Source: Vesta saturnalis (lineage: Eukaryota; Arthropoda; Insecta; Coleoptera; Lampyridae). From it: a stretch of 64,000 nucleotides of DNA. This document shows positions 36,872 through 47,842 of the stretch, piece by piece (within the stretch, counting starts at the first letter, position 1; each line of letters opens with the position of its first letter). Where the stretch lies: contig JARFJB010002473.1 in assembly GCA_036346205.1 (NCBI GenBank), positions 211,001 to 275,000 of the forward strand. Direction: 5' to 3'. Both the position numbers and the translations under genes were made by a program. A model generated the notes under the pieces. That model worked only from the letters and a program-made list of their open reading frames with translations, did not search any database and was not told where the DNA came from.

Positions 36872-36915
36872 TACAACTACAACGACAACGACAATGATAA
36901 TAATAATAATGATAC
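35953..36915. repeat. Hexanucleotide array GATGAC, AATGAC, AACGAG, AACGAC
   Basis: About 960 bp of six-base periodicity that shifts in unit: GATGAC (35960-36650), ACAATG (36670-36700), GAGAAC (36700-36800), CGACAA (36800-36890), then AATAAT. It lies just upstream of the first CD36 exon found, presumably in its intron. Long open frames over it (Met-Thr, His-Arg and Ile-Val dipeptide strings) are periodicity artefacts. Confidence 0.95.
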
Positions 36916-37021
36916 TAATGATACTAATAATCACTAAATTAAAAGAGTGTGAAACAATATATCCAAATAAATTTAGCACATTAACTATTTTAATCTTATT
37001 GGTATAATATATAAGTTTTAG

Positions 37022-38004
37022 GTAAACCAAACAGTAGGATTTAATGGAGTTTATAACGTACGAAGTACCGTAAGTGAAGACTTTGGAGCTTTAAAAAACT
37101 GGAATTACAATAACGTAACTTCATATTATGATAAAGAATGTGGAAAAGTAATTGGTTCAGCTGGTGAACTATACCCTCAACATTTAAAACCAGACCACAT
37201 CACATTCTTTAGTGCTGACTTCTGTCGACCTTTAGAATTTACTTTTGAAGAAAATGTTGTTGTTGAAGATATTCCAAGCTACAAGTATTCAGCAAAAGAT
37301 GCAGTACTTGATAATGGTAATAATTTACTCTTGAAATTAATTTGATTTACTCTTAACTATTTTATCATTATATAGGTACATTTGTTAAAAAAAACAAATG
37401 TTTCTGTACAAAAAAATGTTATCCTTCTGGCGTCGTAGACAATTCTGCATGTAGACAAGGGGTGCCACTGTTCTCATCGTTGCCACATTTTTATTATGCA
37501 GATGAATTCTATACCAGCAAAGTTGATGGAATGAAACCGGAAAAAGATAAACATGAATTTTATTCACGCTTGAACCGGTAAGTAAAATATTTCGTGTACT
37601 TCCGTATAATTATCTAAATTAATTTTAGAATTTGGGTGTAATTACTAGTACAGCAGCCAGATTGCAACTAAATATTTTGTTGGAACCAATAGAAGACTAT
37701 CAGTAAGTAGCTTTATAAAGTGTAACCACAACGTAGTAGCATAATTCATACTTACAGATTATTTAAAAGTGTACCCGAAGTAATGATACCAATATTTTGG
37801 ACGGAACAAACTGTAGTACTTTATGAAGAGCATGCATCAATGATTCGTCTCTTCCTTATGTCTCCAACCATTAATCGAGTCTTGTGTATACTACTAATTG
37901 CTATAGGAGTAATATGTATTGGATATGTTACAGTTATAATGTATTTAAATGAAAAACGAGTAACGAAAAGTAAATTATGGAAAAATAATATTGCACTTAA
38001 GTAG
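37022..38004 (+). CDS. CD36-family scavenger receptor / SNMP-like, 3' four exons
   Basis: Membrane lipid- or ligand-binding receptor of the CD36 class. Exons 37022-37316, 37376-37577, 37629-37702 and 37758-38004 have GT/AG introns of 51-59 bp. The exons encode the ectodomain second half with KNWNYNN, GSAGELYPQH, FSADFCRPL, LFSSLPHFYYADEFY and EKHEFY-like residues, then LGVITSTAARLQLNI, TEQTVVLYEEHA, and a C-terminal membrane helix (LCILLIAIGVICIGYVTVIM) with a short cytoplasmic tail ending at TAG. The six disulfide cysteines expected in insect members are present (DKEC, DFC and the KCFC...C...C cluster). About 270 of the usual 470-520 residues are here, and the N-terminal exons are outside or unrecognised. 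Exon 2 leaves two extra bases while exon 3 starts in frame, so one base seems missing just before the second donor (LN-R where family members have a Pro). SNMP versus croquemort-type cannot be decided. Confidence 0.93.
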
Positions 38005-38446
38005 GCAATATTTGTTACACCCTGTAGTTAAATTTTAACTATACTAAATAAAATTTTCGTACTTTCTAGGTGGAGTTTTAATGTTAAAAATATCAGTTAA
38101 AATCTTTGCTTCATTTGATAATTGTCGCGTATTCCAAAATACAATTACGTACATTAATGTGAGTAAAAATGTTAATCAGATAATAATGGTAATAAAAATA
38201 ATGATAATAAAATATAGAGGATTTCCTGAATGCAGAAAGCTGTGGTTAATAAGCCAATAAATTAACTTAACTGCACTTTCGCAAACATCACTTGTAAAAA
38301 TTAGATGCCTTCTGATGCATCTTTAAATCCTAGTAGTTCGAACAATATAGCCGACGCCGACGATCAAATTTTATCAAACGCCACATACAACGTGTACATA
38401 CTTTAAAATCATGTGCCTTGAATCAACTTCAAATTCAACCGATGAT
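38005..38446. other. Gap between the CD36 stop and the Polinton
   Basis: Contains AATAAA at about 38046, a likely polyadenylation signal about 40 bp past the CD36 stop codon. Otherwise AT-rich with no gene. Confidence 0.5.
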
Positions 38447-38530
38447 AGTAGTAGGGAGATACCTCAACTTTCACTTTTGACCTTGGGAATTCCCAATAAC
38501 GTCACAAGGCCGCCCACGTGGCTGACGTAA
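38447..38530. repeat. Polinton left terminal inverted repeat
   Basis: Reverse complement of 43220-43302 with a few substitutions. Immediately inside it a short phrase, TTGACCTTGGGC, is repeated about every 30 bp. Confidence 0.85.
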
Positions 38531-38644
38531 TTTGGCCTTGAGAATGACATCGGGGTTTGGCATTGTAGTTGACCTTGGGCCTGCCCTTGGAGTTGACCTT
38601 GGGCTAGCCAATGTCAGAACGAAATCTATTCAGCGGGAAATTTG

Positions 38645-38965
38645 AATTTGAATAAGGGCACCTAATGCTAACTTGTAACATATGTATAGGAACTTGTATT
38701 AGGGTCTGCTCCCTCGTTGCCGTGGTCCCCATGACTGGAAATAGTATTCTAATAAGGAGGCCCTAATGCTAACTTGTAAGACAGGTATAGAGGTTTGTTC
38801 TCGGGCCTTGGCCCCCTTGCTGTGGCCCCATGGCTGGAAATAGTATTCTAATAAGGGGCCCTAATGCTATCTCATAAGGCAGGTATAGGAACTTGCGTTA
38901 GGGTATGCGCCCCCTTGCCCTGACCCCCTTGACTGGAAATAGTTATCAATAAGGGGGCCTAATGC
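38645..38965. repeat. Minisatellite inside the Polinton left end
   Basis: About three units of 105-115 bp built on AGTATTCTAATAAGG, GGCCCTAATGCTAACTTGTA, GGTATAGGAACTTG and GGCCCCATG.CTGGAAAT. A related array in reverse orientation lies at 10945-11270. Confidence 0.85.
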
Positions 38966-39199
38966 TGACTCGTATTTTTTATGAGAAACTGTGGGGGAAT
39001 TTGAAATAGTACATGGTACCGGCGTAGGAATTCCTAATCACATCAAAATCAAACTTGTATCTTGTTTTCTGTATCTATCCCCTCTAGGTAAAACAAGTTT
39101 CATGCTAGAATCAGACGTTGCGGTATTAATTAATTACTAAAGCATTAAAAACTCTTTTTATTTATCAGATATCTCTATCAAAAATGGCTTAGATTTATT

Positions 39200-42100
39200 T
39201 ATAAACATTTATTCCTTATACTCAAACGGTAAAGTGTCAAAGTTTTCGATTCTTCATCGTTTCGAATAACTTATTCTAGACTGTTTAGTCGCAGGCCTGC
39301 TTAATACTTTGTAACACTTGTCTCTAACTATTTTCCTATCGTTATATACAAAAAGAGAGTTTTTACTATTACTAATCACCATATCTTTCATCTGTTCAAA
39401 GTTCAGAGTTCTTATAGTTCAAGGTAATACCCTTCACTTTACACACTATTTAAATGTCTGTTGACTGGTTGAAAACACATTATAACTGTAGTTTTTCGGT
39501 CCCGAACTAACAAACTCAGCTATGTAACTTCCCTCACCTTATGCCTCCAGTTCGTCGGTCATCTGACCAAGGCAATCTCCACAAGTTGGATTCCTATCGT
39601 CGCTTTTTGCTACAAACATAACACTGTCTGTATCATAATACAGAACGCGACGGTCCTGTTTCTCCAGATAACTATACAGTTCCAAACGTGCATGAGCTGT
39701 CGTGTACGCGGCTATGGACACATTAATAGTTCTTAGGGTCTCACACTCTCCCTTAGGCCTATCCCAATTTACAATTACCACATTATCATTAATGGGAATA
39801 ATGGATTGCAGCTAAATCAAATGATCTGTAAGCAATTTGAAAAAGTCCTTTGGCTCAGATACAATACTGCTCTAAGTTATATTTTCACGTTGGCCAAACT
39901 TTCCACCAAAAAGAGTTGAACATTAGCTTGGCCAAGTATCTTAAACCAAGATTTTTCTTAATGTTCTTTTCGTCCAGCTGAATTCCCTCCATATTGTAAT
40001 ATTCTGTTATGTAGTTAAACTTCTCGCCTTCTGACCTACAATGGCTAGGCCACCCGGAACGTTCCTGTTTGAGTTTCAGGAAATAATCGATATAACCACT
40101 AAACAATGCGCCGTGTTTTGTAATTTTGTCATATGCGGTTACCTCATACTCCCAAATCTCAAAAACTTCCAAAAATGTATGGTTTTTAGCGATAGCCTTA
40201 CGCAACTCGTCCGCTACAAACGTTCTAACGAAACTGCATTTACTTTCACATTCTCCTTCATTTAGCTCTGTACCACAAGTCTTACATAGTCGAAACATGA
40301 ATTTTTAGGGACAAAACAGGGTGAGAGGACGGTAGTGCTCGACATTTAACTAAACCCTCCACCGTGTCCAGTGAAATGTTCGCACAGTCTAAACCTACAT
40401 GAATTTTTGGATGACCTACAGGATGTTTGCAGTATATATTTACATAAAGGTATAACGAGCACACGTCATAATATAGTAATGCCGTCATACTTATGGTAGA
40501 GTTTGCTGGTATTAGCGCGACCACCGTAAAACGTGTCTCGTGGATTTAAGGGTTCGTGATCTTGACTGTGTAGATTCTGTATAAACGTTCTTAATTCACC
40601 GTTTGCAATTCAGAAAGTCGCATTCACGCATTGCTACTAGATTATATCCACGTTCGCGTAGAAATTGGGATAGTGCCGCCGTGTTCTCGTTTCGGACAAA
40701 CATGGATTTATTTACATCCAACTTTGGGTCAATATTGGCTTGATTGGGGTAACATTCCTCGCAACAGTGCCAATAGCATCCCAGAAACTCGTGAACAGTA
40801 TTTGATTCGACACAATAGCCGTCGACCTTAACACCTTCCGGTGTTCTAAACTCACGAGCTTTTGCGTCATGCTGTATGGTCACTTGTTCAGAATGTTCCA
40901 TCCAAAGTAACCACTGTATTGCCAGTTTGTCGGCACGTCTATAGTCGGCGTTTGGAATGAGACCGATTGTGTTCTCTTTTAAGAGTAGCCTACGAAACAC
41001 TTTATTGCATACACTGGCAATTGTAGTTGCTTCCTGAAACGGATTGACTTTATCTTGAGTCGTGAAGGTCGACCAGAAACTAACGCAACCTTTAACGAGA
41101 ACCTTAACATCTACCAGACAATAATTCACAATCTCCTCACTCATCTTAAAAACATAATTACTTTGGGTCTCAGCCGCATGCCAATCAAAAAGGTTTGCCG
41201 CTCTTTTCCCGACATCTGATCTGTATAATAATATTCAAGCGGTGGCTAAGAACCCTCGTAATTATGATTCTCGGATGTGTTGAAGAGAAATGGAAAATAT
41301 CCCTTGGATTTGGGAAAATTGAAAGTTTTCGGAAATGCCACGAGTCAAACTAAGAGAGTCAATAAACCTAATATCGTCGCACTGAATGGAAATTAGTTTT
41401 AGACCGTTTGAGATGACTTTGGGTCTCTCCATCGATAATTATTAGCTATCATTCATCTAAGCACAAAACATCCATGGTACCCCTTCATGTTATGTGCAAT
41501 GGATATAACTTTAAATTTTAGCGCTTTCTCGGTAACATTCGACAGAAACGAATCAACAGGATCTTCCCTGAAAATATGAACACTTTCGCTACACGTCGGA
41601 CATCTCTCATCCAAATTATCGATGCGTTAGATACAAATGGGGCAAACATTCACGGCACACGCAGATTGGACTCATATAAAAATCGGATTCGTACCCTCAC
41701 ACGCCTTCTCTTGCATATATTCCAACGTAAAAGATAAACATAGATGATTTACTATTACTAGTATCACCTCGAGCGTTGTTAATGGACATGTATCAGAGAT
41801 GCCCAACAGGTTTTTGCAAACAATTTTCCGATTTTGAATGGAAAAATATGGTCTCTGATGGCAACAAGGACAGTGATACAAATATTTCACATGCCGTTTT
41901 TTTGTTATTACAGGGTTTTTGCACTGTTCGCAGTAATAACTGGAAGTAAACGCAGAACTTAAGCTGGTAATTACGTTATAGGGCTCGTCTGCCAGTAACA
42001 AATTTAAAACTACTCTAGGGCCCTCAAAGTAAACCGAATTACCTATTCGCAAATTATAAACTACAAGAGTATACGAAGTTAAATGATTTTGAAATGATTG

Positions 42101-42600
42101 AATGTGCTCGTAACTAGCCCCCTGATTAAGGTCTACACCTCTGTTTTGGCAAATTTGCACGGTTCGCGTTTGAAGTAAAGGATACCCCGTTTCCATGCTA
42201 CTGCGTATTGTATCGTTATTTCTAAACGCTACTGCTAGGACTAGTGCGCGAACTAAACAATTGTTTTCATTAAAATAATACCCTGTCTTTTGGATTTACA
42301 AAAGTCTTCAAACAAACTTTAAACCCGTCAAGTTTTTGCGTGCATAGCCAATCGGTATCGTCACTGTATTTACGTTTAAATCTAACAAGTCGCTAGAGAA
42401 AAAGCTAGCATTGCTCTGCATCACCTTTTCCAGTAGTGACATTATCACTCTCACCGGCAACTGGCCCACTCTTCTAAATGAAAGGCCGATAGGTTTGTGT
42501 GGAAAATTTGGGTTCCTTAATATGAATCCTACATGATCAGACGGAACAGTATCCTTGACAATGTATGTATACAGTTCCTTGAATGCACTATAAAATATGT
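39200..42600 (-). pseudogene. polB: Polinton protein-primed family B DNA polymerase
   Basis: Replicates the transposon from a protein primer. Read from about 42600: VGFILRNPNFPHKPIGLSF with FRRVGQL and VMQSNASF. Then HLTSYTLVVYNL and a four-Cys finger (YYCEQCKNP, CPCCHQRP) near 41880-41940. GYFPFLFNTSENHNYEG follows near 41270, then NYCLVDVKVL of the exonuclease region and a Cys/His block HEFLGCYWHCCEECYP. Polymerase motif A appears as YYDVCSLYLYVN, motif B as GLRYLAKLMFNSFW, and motif C as YYDTDSVMFVA. The tail has EFVSSGPKNYSYNVF and a KR-containing segment near 39250. Order and spacing match a protein of about 1100 residues, but it is split by roughly six frameshifts or stops, including a stop just after TDELEA. 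Both catalytic Asp-containing motifs survive. Confidence 0.92.
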
Positions 42601-42839
42601 GTTAAATAAATAACATTTAGGAAGCGATATATACCTGCAGCCATATTAAGGGGTCATCCCTGCATGTCTCATCGTTGAAACTGAATCTCAAAGATCTGCA
42701 TGTAGTGTTAAATATTTTAACAAATTTGGTGTTTGATTCACCAATTATATTAATATAAGTGAAACTCATTTTTTGGATTGAGGATGTTCCATCCTATTAT
42801 TGCTGGGTTGATCGACCTGAACCCAATTGGCCTTGCTGT

Positions 42840-43070
42840 TGCTGCTGTAATACACTCGTTCACGAAACGAAAATAACAGTAGTAAAAGTCATACCGTTAT
42901 CGTACTTGAATCCTCCACTGCTGCTGAAGTTTCCAACACCTCCTCCATGTTGACTTGAGTGGGGCTTTATGCAATAAAAATAAAACAAACATATACTTAC
43001 ATTCCACCAGCTCTCCGCATGGCCTCCACGAAATCATCATACTCTTCCAGCGAATCGATAGTATTATTTT
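42840..43070 (-). pseudogene. Possible small exons upstream of the Polinton polymerase
   Basis: On the minus strand a frame SLEEYDDFVEAMRRAGGM ends at a good donor (TGTAAGTAT at about 43000). A Gly/Ser-rich segment HGGGVGNFSSSGGFKYDNG ends at GGTATGAC, and a Gln-rich QQQQGQLGSGRSTQQ stretch follows an acceptor-like CAG. This resembles a short spliced low-complexity leader before polB, but the splice pattern is unproven. Confidence 0.3.
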
Positions 43071-43219
43071 AAAATACTACCTTATAATTAACCATATTGT
43101 ATGCCTTTATCAGCAGTTCGTCGGTTAATAATAATCCATCAATCCACCACGAAATAACCCCATCTGGTTAGCTGTTATGCTTCCAAATTTCATTATCGGA
43201 AATTCCGAAGGTCAAACCC

Positions 43220-43302
43220 GAGGTCAGCCACGTGGGCGGCCTTGTGATGTCATCGGGAATTCCCAAGGTCAAAAGTGAAAGTTGAGGTGTCTCCCTACTA
43301 CT
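43220..43302. repeat. Polinton right terminal inverted repeat
   Basis: Inverted partner of 38447-38530. It ends CTCCCTACTACT. Confidence 0.85.
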
Positions 43303-44173
43303 GAAAATATTGGACCAAACATTCAATACTGCTTTCGCCTAAGATGGTTCCTTACACTGAACAGAGCTCCCAGTATTAATATCTCGAACTCTAGATGTAG
43401 CTTTATTTTAAGGTAACTTTGTACGTATGTAGCTGTTTATTATTGCTACGCCGTCAGTGGAAGTAAAATTTTGCACAAACACTAAAAAAAGTTAATGGGC
43501 TTTTTAAAGACGTATAGCCGACGGTCGAGTGCAAGATTGTCCAAAATCAAATATCACGATTTGCATATTCTAACATAACCAAAGTTTAAATATTCTGAAT
43601 GTATTTAAAAGGGAAGGAAGTTTATTTGACTATCTCAAGTTGTATAACCATCAGCAGTTCAGTGAATCTACGGAAAATAGTGCAAGTAATTTAATTTAAA
43701 TCAACGCCATTAAAGTTGTAAGAAAGTACCAATTACGAAGCAGAAAAGTGCTACGTGAAGTAAATGTACAAAGTATAAAAGAAAACGCCGCGACAATGCT
43801 TCGTAAATTGAGGCTGTCTTTGTCGTCACGTTGCTCAAACTAATGATGTGTGAAACGTGAAAAATCAGGGACGTCGCGTTCTGTTAGAAAGGTGAAACCG
43901 TGAGTGACAGCATACACGGTAGCTGCGAAAATTAATTTGCGTCGGTCTCAATAGTTCAACAGGATATTCCATCCGATATGTTGCGACTAATACAATAGCT
44001 GAAACCTGCTTAACATGTAAAAAGACTGCGGTTTAGTCCAGGGGTTATTCACGGGTAAGATTTTCGTGGCATTCCGAGGAGATTTAAATTAATCTGGAAA
44101 ATTCAAGACGATACAAGGAAATTTAAACTTTCACTATCGAAAGCACTCACTTCACAATGTATATCGTGGCGTA
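43303..44173. other. No gene seen
   Basis: Moderately AT-rich DNA between the Polinton and the Gypsy element. No convincing frame longer than about 20 codons with a motif. Confidence 0.5.
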
Positions 44174-46656
44174 TGTTACACGTCCAAACCGCACTAGGCG
44201 TCGTGTAGCTTACTAATGTAAGCGGGTTGCCAAGCCAGCTAACAGGGAGATGGGCGTGGTCGAAATAATAAGTAAAATGAATGATTAATAAGCTCAAACA
44301 CCTTACACTTATACTCAAATAGCTCAATTCGGGAAAATATGTCTCTAGGCGCCACCACAATCGAAACTTTGCTAAAATAATTGTATTAAGCTGGATGTTA
44401 ATTAACCCTACTTGATTGTGGAAAGTAGGATTGTGCTTACTCGGTAAACTCATATACGAAGGTTCTAAAACAAACACTCGTCCAAAACAATTCAACTCAA
44501 ACTCAAATAAATTTAGTACTACCCAGGTTATTAAACACTTTTTGAATACACCTCGTATACCAAAACTTCCAAAATAAAAATTATTCAAATTCATTCAATG
44601 AACGGTAATTAATCTTTTTTTAAAATTCTTAACATGAACGATATCTTTTAAATTTACTTTACTTTTGAATCGTAGTTGACATTCGTAAACATTTAAGATT
44701 TCAAAACTCAAACTTTTTGTTATACTTAATGAAATTTTAAGACAACAGCTGATCGTTAATAGTGCATTGCTCTAATGAAACTGACATAAAAATTTTGTAA
44801 TCAACCTGGCAAATATAACTTTCAGGTTGTTCATTATCTTAAAATCCAAAATATGCAAAGCTTACTTTTAAAATCGTCAAAACAAGATCACCAATTAAGT
44901 AATGTTACATCTGTGTTCATACCTGTTAAATAAACAACAAAATAAAAATTTAACGATAAATATATATTGTCCTGCATAAAATAAAACAAAAACACAAATA
45001 TTTACATAAATTACGTCAGTGGTTGAAATTTAAAACCACCAACTACCACTTTGCAAAATCTTACTTAAAACAAACCATACAATAGACTCAAGAACGATTA
45101 TCTTTTCCTTCAAAACTAATTAATATTTAAACAACATAAGCAAATAAACTAAACAAAAGATAATCGTGCTTAAATGCGTTCATAAAATTCTTAATCTAAT
45201 TTCTTACTTAAAAATTTGTCCATTAATCCTTGGCTTTTATTTCTTCTTTCTTCCGTAAACAATTATATGTAGTCCATTTGTAATCCTTAAAATTGCCTGA
45301 AGCACATTACAAAGGCTCAACAAAACTTATTCCTCTGTACACTCACAAATAGTCTAATAACACGTAATAAACTGTATACGTTTGGTTGCCTCTTAAAATT
45401 TCTAGCAACCTTTACACCAATTTAGTCCTTATAAAATAAACTTTCAATGTCATATAACGTTACTTAAACATTGGCTTAATATACAACGAACCTTCGTTCA
45501 CTTAACAGGTGGTCTCATAAATACTTTTAGCTGAATCTCGTTACAAAGACACGCGCTGCACTTAATACTTTAACATAACAACTGTTATCTTTATTCAAAT
45601 CTGCTTACGCACTATTATTTTCTTGAAAATAAACAAACTAATTTTATCTTCAACTTCAATTTAAATTATAGTTTGTTTATGAATGTCTTTTCAATTCATC
45701 CCCGTTCGGGTAACGCAGTTGTTTAAACAATTACTGCCTTCATTAAAATTTCACAAACATACTCCAACATCATCACATTCTACCACACACTACCTCGCGT
45801 GCGCGTTTCACCAACAGCCAAAACGAAAAAGCTAACTGCCCAACTTCAACTACGTCAATCTCTGACTTCCTATTTATAACTTCAGTCATCCATCTTTAAA
45901 CATGTCTTCCTTCCGCGTTATATTCTCCAATAATATTCATTCAAAATGTTATCGTTCTGACAGCTGCTTCCCTCTATACAAGCACGCGTGTAATTACAAT
46001 ACATCGCCATATTTGTTCTTACTTACAAATTTTACAATTACTTCATGAAGAAATCATTTTCGTCATTACATTCATTCAGTAGCCACTCTGGACCATTACG
46101 CAACTTTTAACACTTATCTCCAACCTGCGCTCGAATCTCGTTCCGCAACATTTGCAAAAATAAGTACAGTCTAATGTCTCAAATTCCATATACATACATT
46201 TATTCTCAAAACAATTGCACAACATTACAAAACTTTCTGAAATTAATACTTAAACATACCCAATCTTTCTCTACATATTTTCTAAAACATTCTACACTTA
46301 TTCTTCACATTTTCTGACCAAAATTACTCATTTTATCTTCAAACATTCCTTCTTTATCATAGCAAAACAGAAGCAATTCAGTGGAAAGCATTATCGTCCC
46401 ATCGACAAATTTCTCTTCACATTTACATTCATCAAAATCTAATTATTCCAACACTAAAGTCTCTATACATTCAAATACACGTATCTACATACGAATTATA
46501 TTTCTCCTAAATTTCCAGTGGCGTATCATACACCACACATACTTATACACATCCACAAAATTTTTTTTTGTTCAAACTCAATACACTCGTGCTCAAAACA
46601 CGTAATACACGTCATTATAACATCCTACATACAGGGTGCGTCAACGCAACCTGATA
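44174..46656 (-). repeat. Gypsy 3' LTR, 2.48 kb
   Basis: On the plus strand it begins TGTTACACGTCC and ends GCAACCTGATA. It matches 52781-55111 throughout. Unusually long for a Gypsy LTR (commonly 0.3-1 kb). The plus-strand end contains TACAGGGTGCG. Confidence 0.95.
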
Positions 46657-46667
46657 CCTCCCCCACA
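46657..46667 (-). other. Polypurine tract
   Basis: On the minus strand GTGGGGGAGG lies directly before the 3' LTR, the position where plus-strand DNA synthesis is primed. Confidence 0.75.
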
Positions 46668-47842
46668 AGGAGATTTTCTTCCAGAAAAACTCAAAAATAC
46701 TGGACCTACACAAAGTCAAAAACTAAAAACACTTCACCGAGGTCCGCTCGTGAAGCCACAACCCAACTAACGGTGGTGGTGGAGAGTGGATCCCCGCTCC
46801 CCATCACCAAGACAAAGATCACACAAAACAACACTGAGCTGCAGCACCGCCACTACAACTCAGCCGGAGACTATAGGGCCTGAACCTAAAATAGGGTGGG
46901 CAGAAACCACACCTAAACATGGCCTGGCCGAAAAGCGGTCCAGAACCATGGGGACCGGCGTAGCCGAAAAATCGAAAGCCACCGCCAAAGCGGGTAAACA
47001 TCAAAAATACGAGCAATCCGCTCCGCAGCCGATGAGGGTCAGCCTCATCGACTACCCACGTCACTCACTCCAACGCAATGGGACTAAACCCGTCAATGCT
47101 GGGAGTTCCACAGCCGTGTCCCACGTGACTGCTTCCCTACCCAACACCTGCCTCCTGGTGTCGACATCATACACTCAATAAAAAAACACACTCACCCAAA
47201 AAAAAACAAACGTCAAAGCCGGTAAAGTTCAAAAGAACACGTCACAAATCGGTAATCAATAAAGTAGACCCATCAGACTTTCTAAAAACAAAACACCCTA
47301 ATCTAAATAATCCTAACTATATACGACGGCTATACCGTAAAGTGGTCTAAAACCAAATAACCCTATTATAATCTAAATCCAAAAATTCATATGCGTAACT
47401 ATATCTGTATTTACAAAAGTGGAACTAAACAACCGAACTCAAGAACCCAAAAATAACCCTGCGTCAAACACGCAACCAACAAAATAACGACACTCCGCGG
47501 GAACGACACAACCAACCCTAAAGGGACAACAATGCTAACAAGACCAAGGTCTCACCCTACCTCGACACACCCCTTTGATTAGTCGCCTCTTACGACAAGC
47601 AGTTGGCCTCTGCTGTAGGAAAATTCTAGGGCCGTCCCTACACAGCCAAGTGTGCCCCAAGGACACAAACAAAACAGACAAATTCTGATACAAAAGAAAA
47701 TAGAAATAGTCAACTCCACACGCCCGATAGTTTTCCGACCAACCTACCAATAGCCATCTGACGGTAGAACAAATAAACAAAATTCGATCAATTCATTCAA
47801 TAGCCTAACCTACTATATATTAATACTAAAATCTAATCTAAC
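46668..47842. other. Gypsy 3' internal region with an antisense open frame
   Basis: 1.17 kb between the pol stop and the polypurine tract. It is more GC-rich around 46700-47180. A plus-strand, antisense, 131-codon frame (46786-47181) is rich in Ser, Thr, Lys and Pro with no known domain. No signal peptide, fusion-like or transmembrane segment suggestive of env is seen on the minus strand. Confidence 0.5.

Larger units (their letters stand above)
38447..43302 (-). mobile_element. Polinton/Maverick deletion derivative, 4.86 kb
   Basis: The terminal inverted repeats begin AGTAGTAGGGAGA.ACCTC and match over at least 80 bp (38447-38530 and 43220-43302, including AAGGCCGCCCACGTGGCTGA). The AG start fits Polintons. 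Flanking hexamers GATGAT and GAAAAT may be a mutated 6-bp target duplication. Full-length elements are 15-20 kb with integrase, ATPase, protease and capsid genes. Only the protein-primed polymerase is recognisable here. Confidence 0.85.

Noticed and set aside
46668..47842. Envelope gene of an endogenous retrovirus
   Set aside because: No signal peptide, membrane anchor or continuous minus-strand frame.
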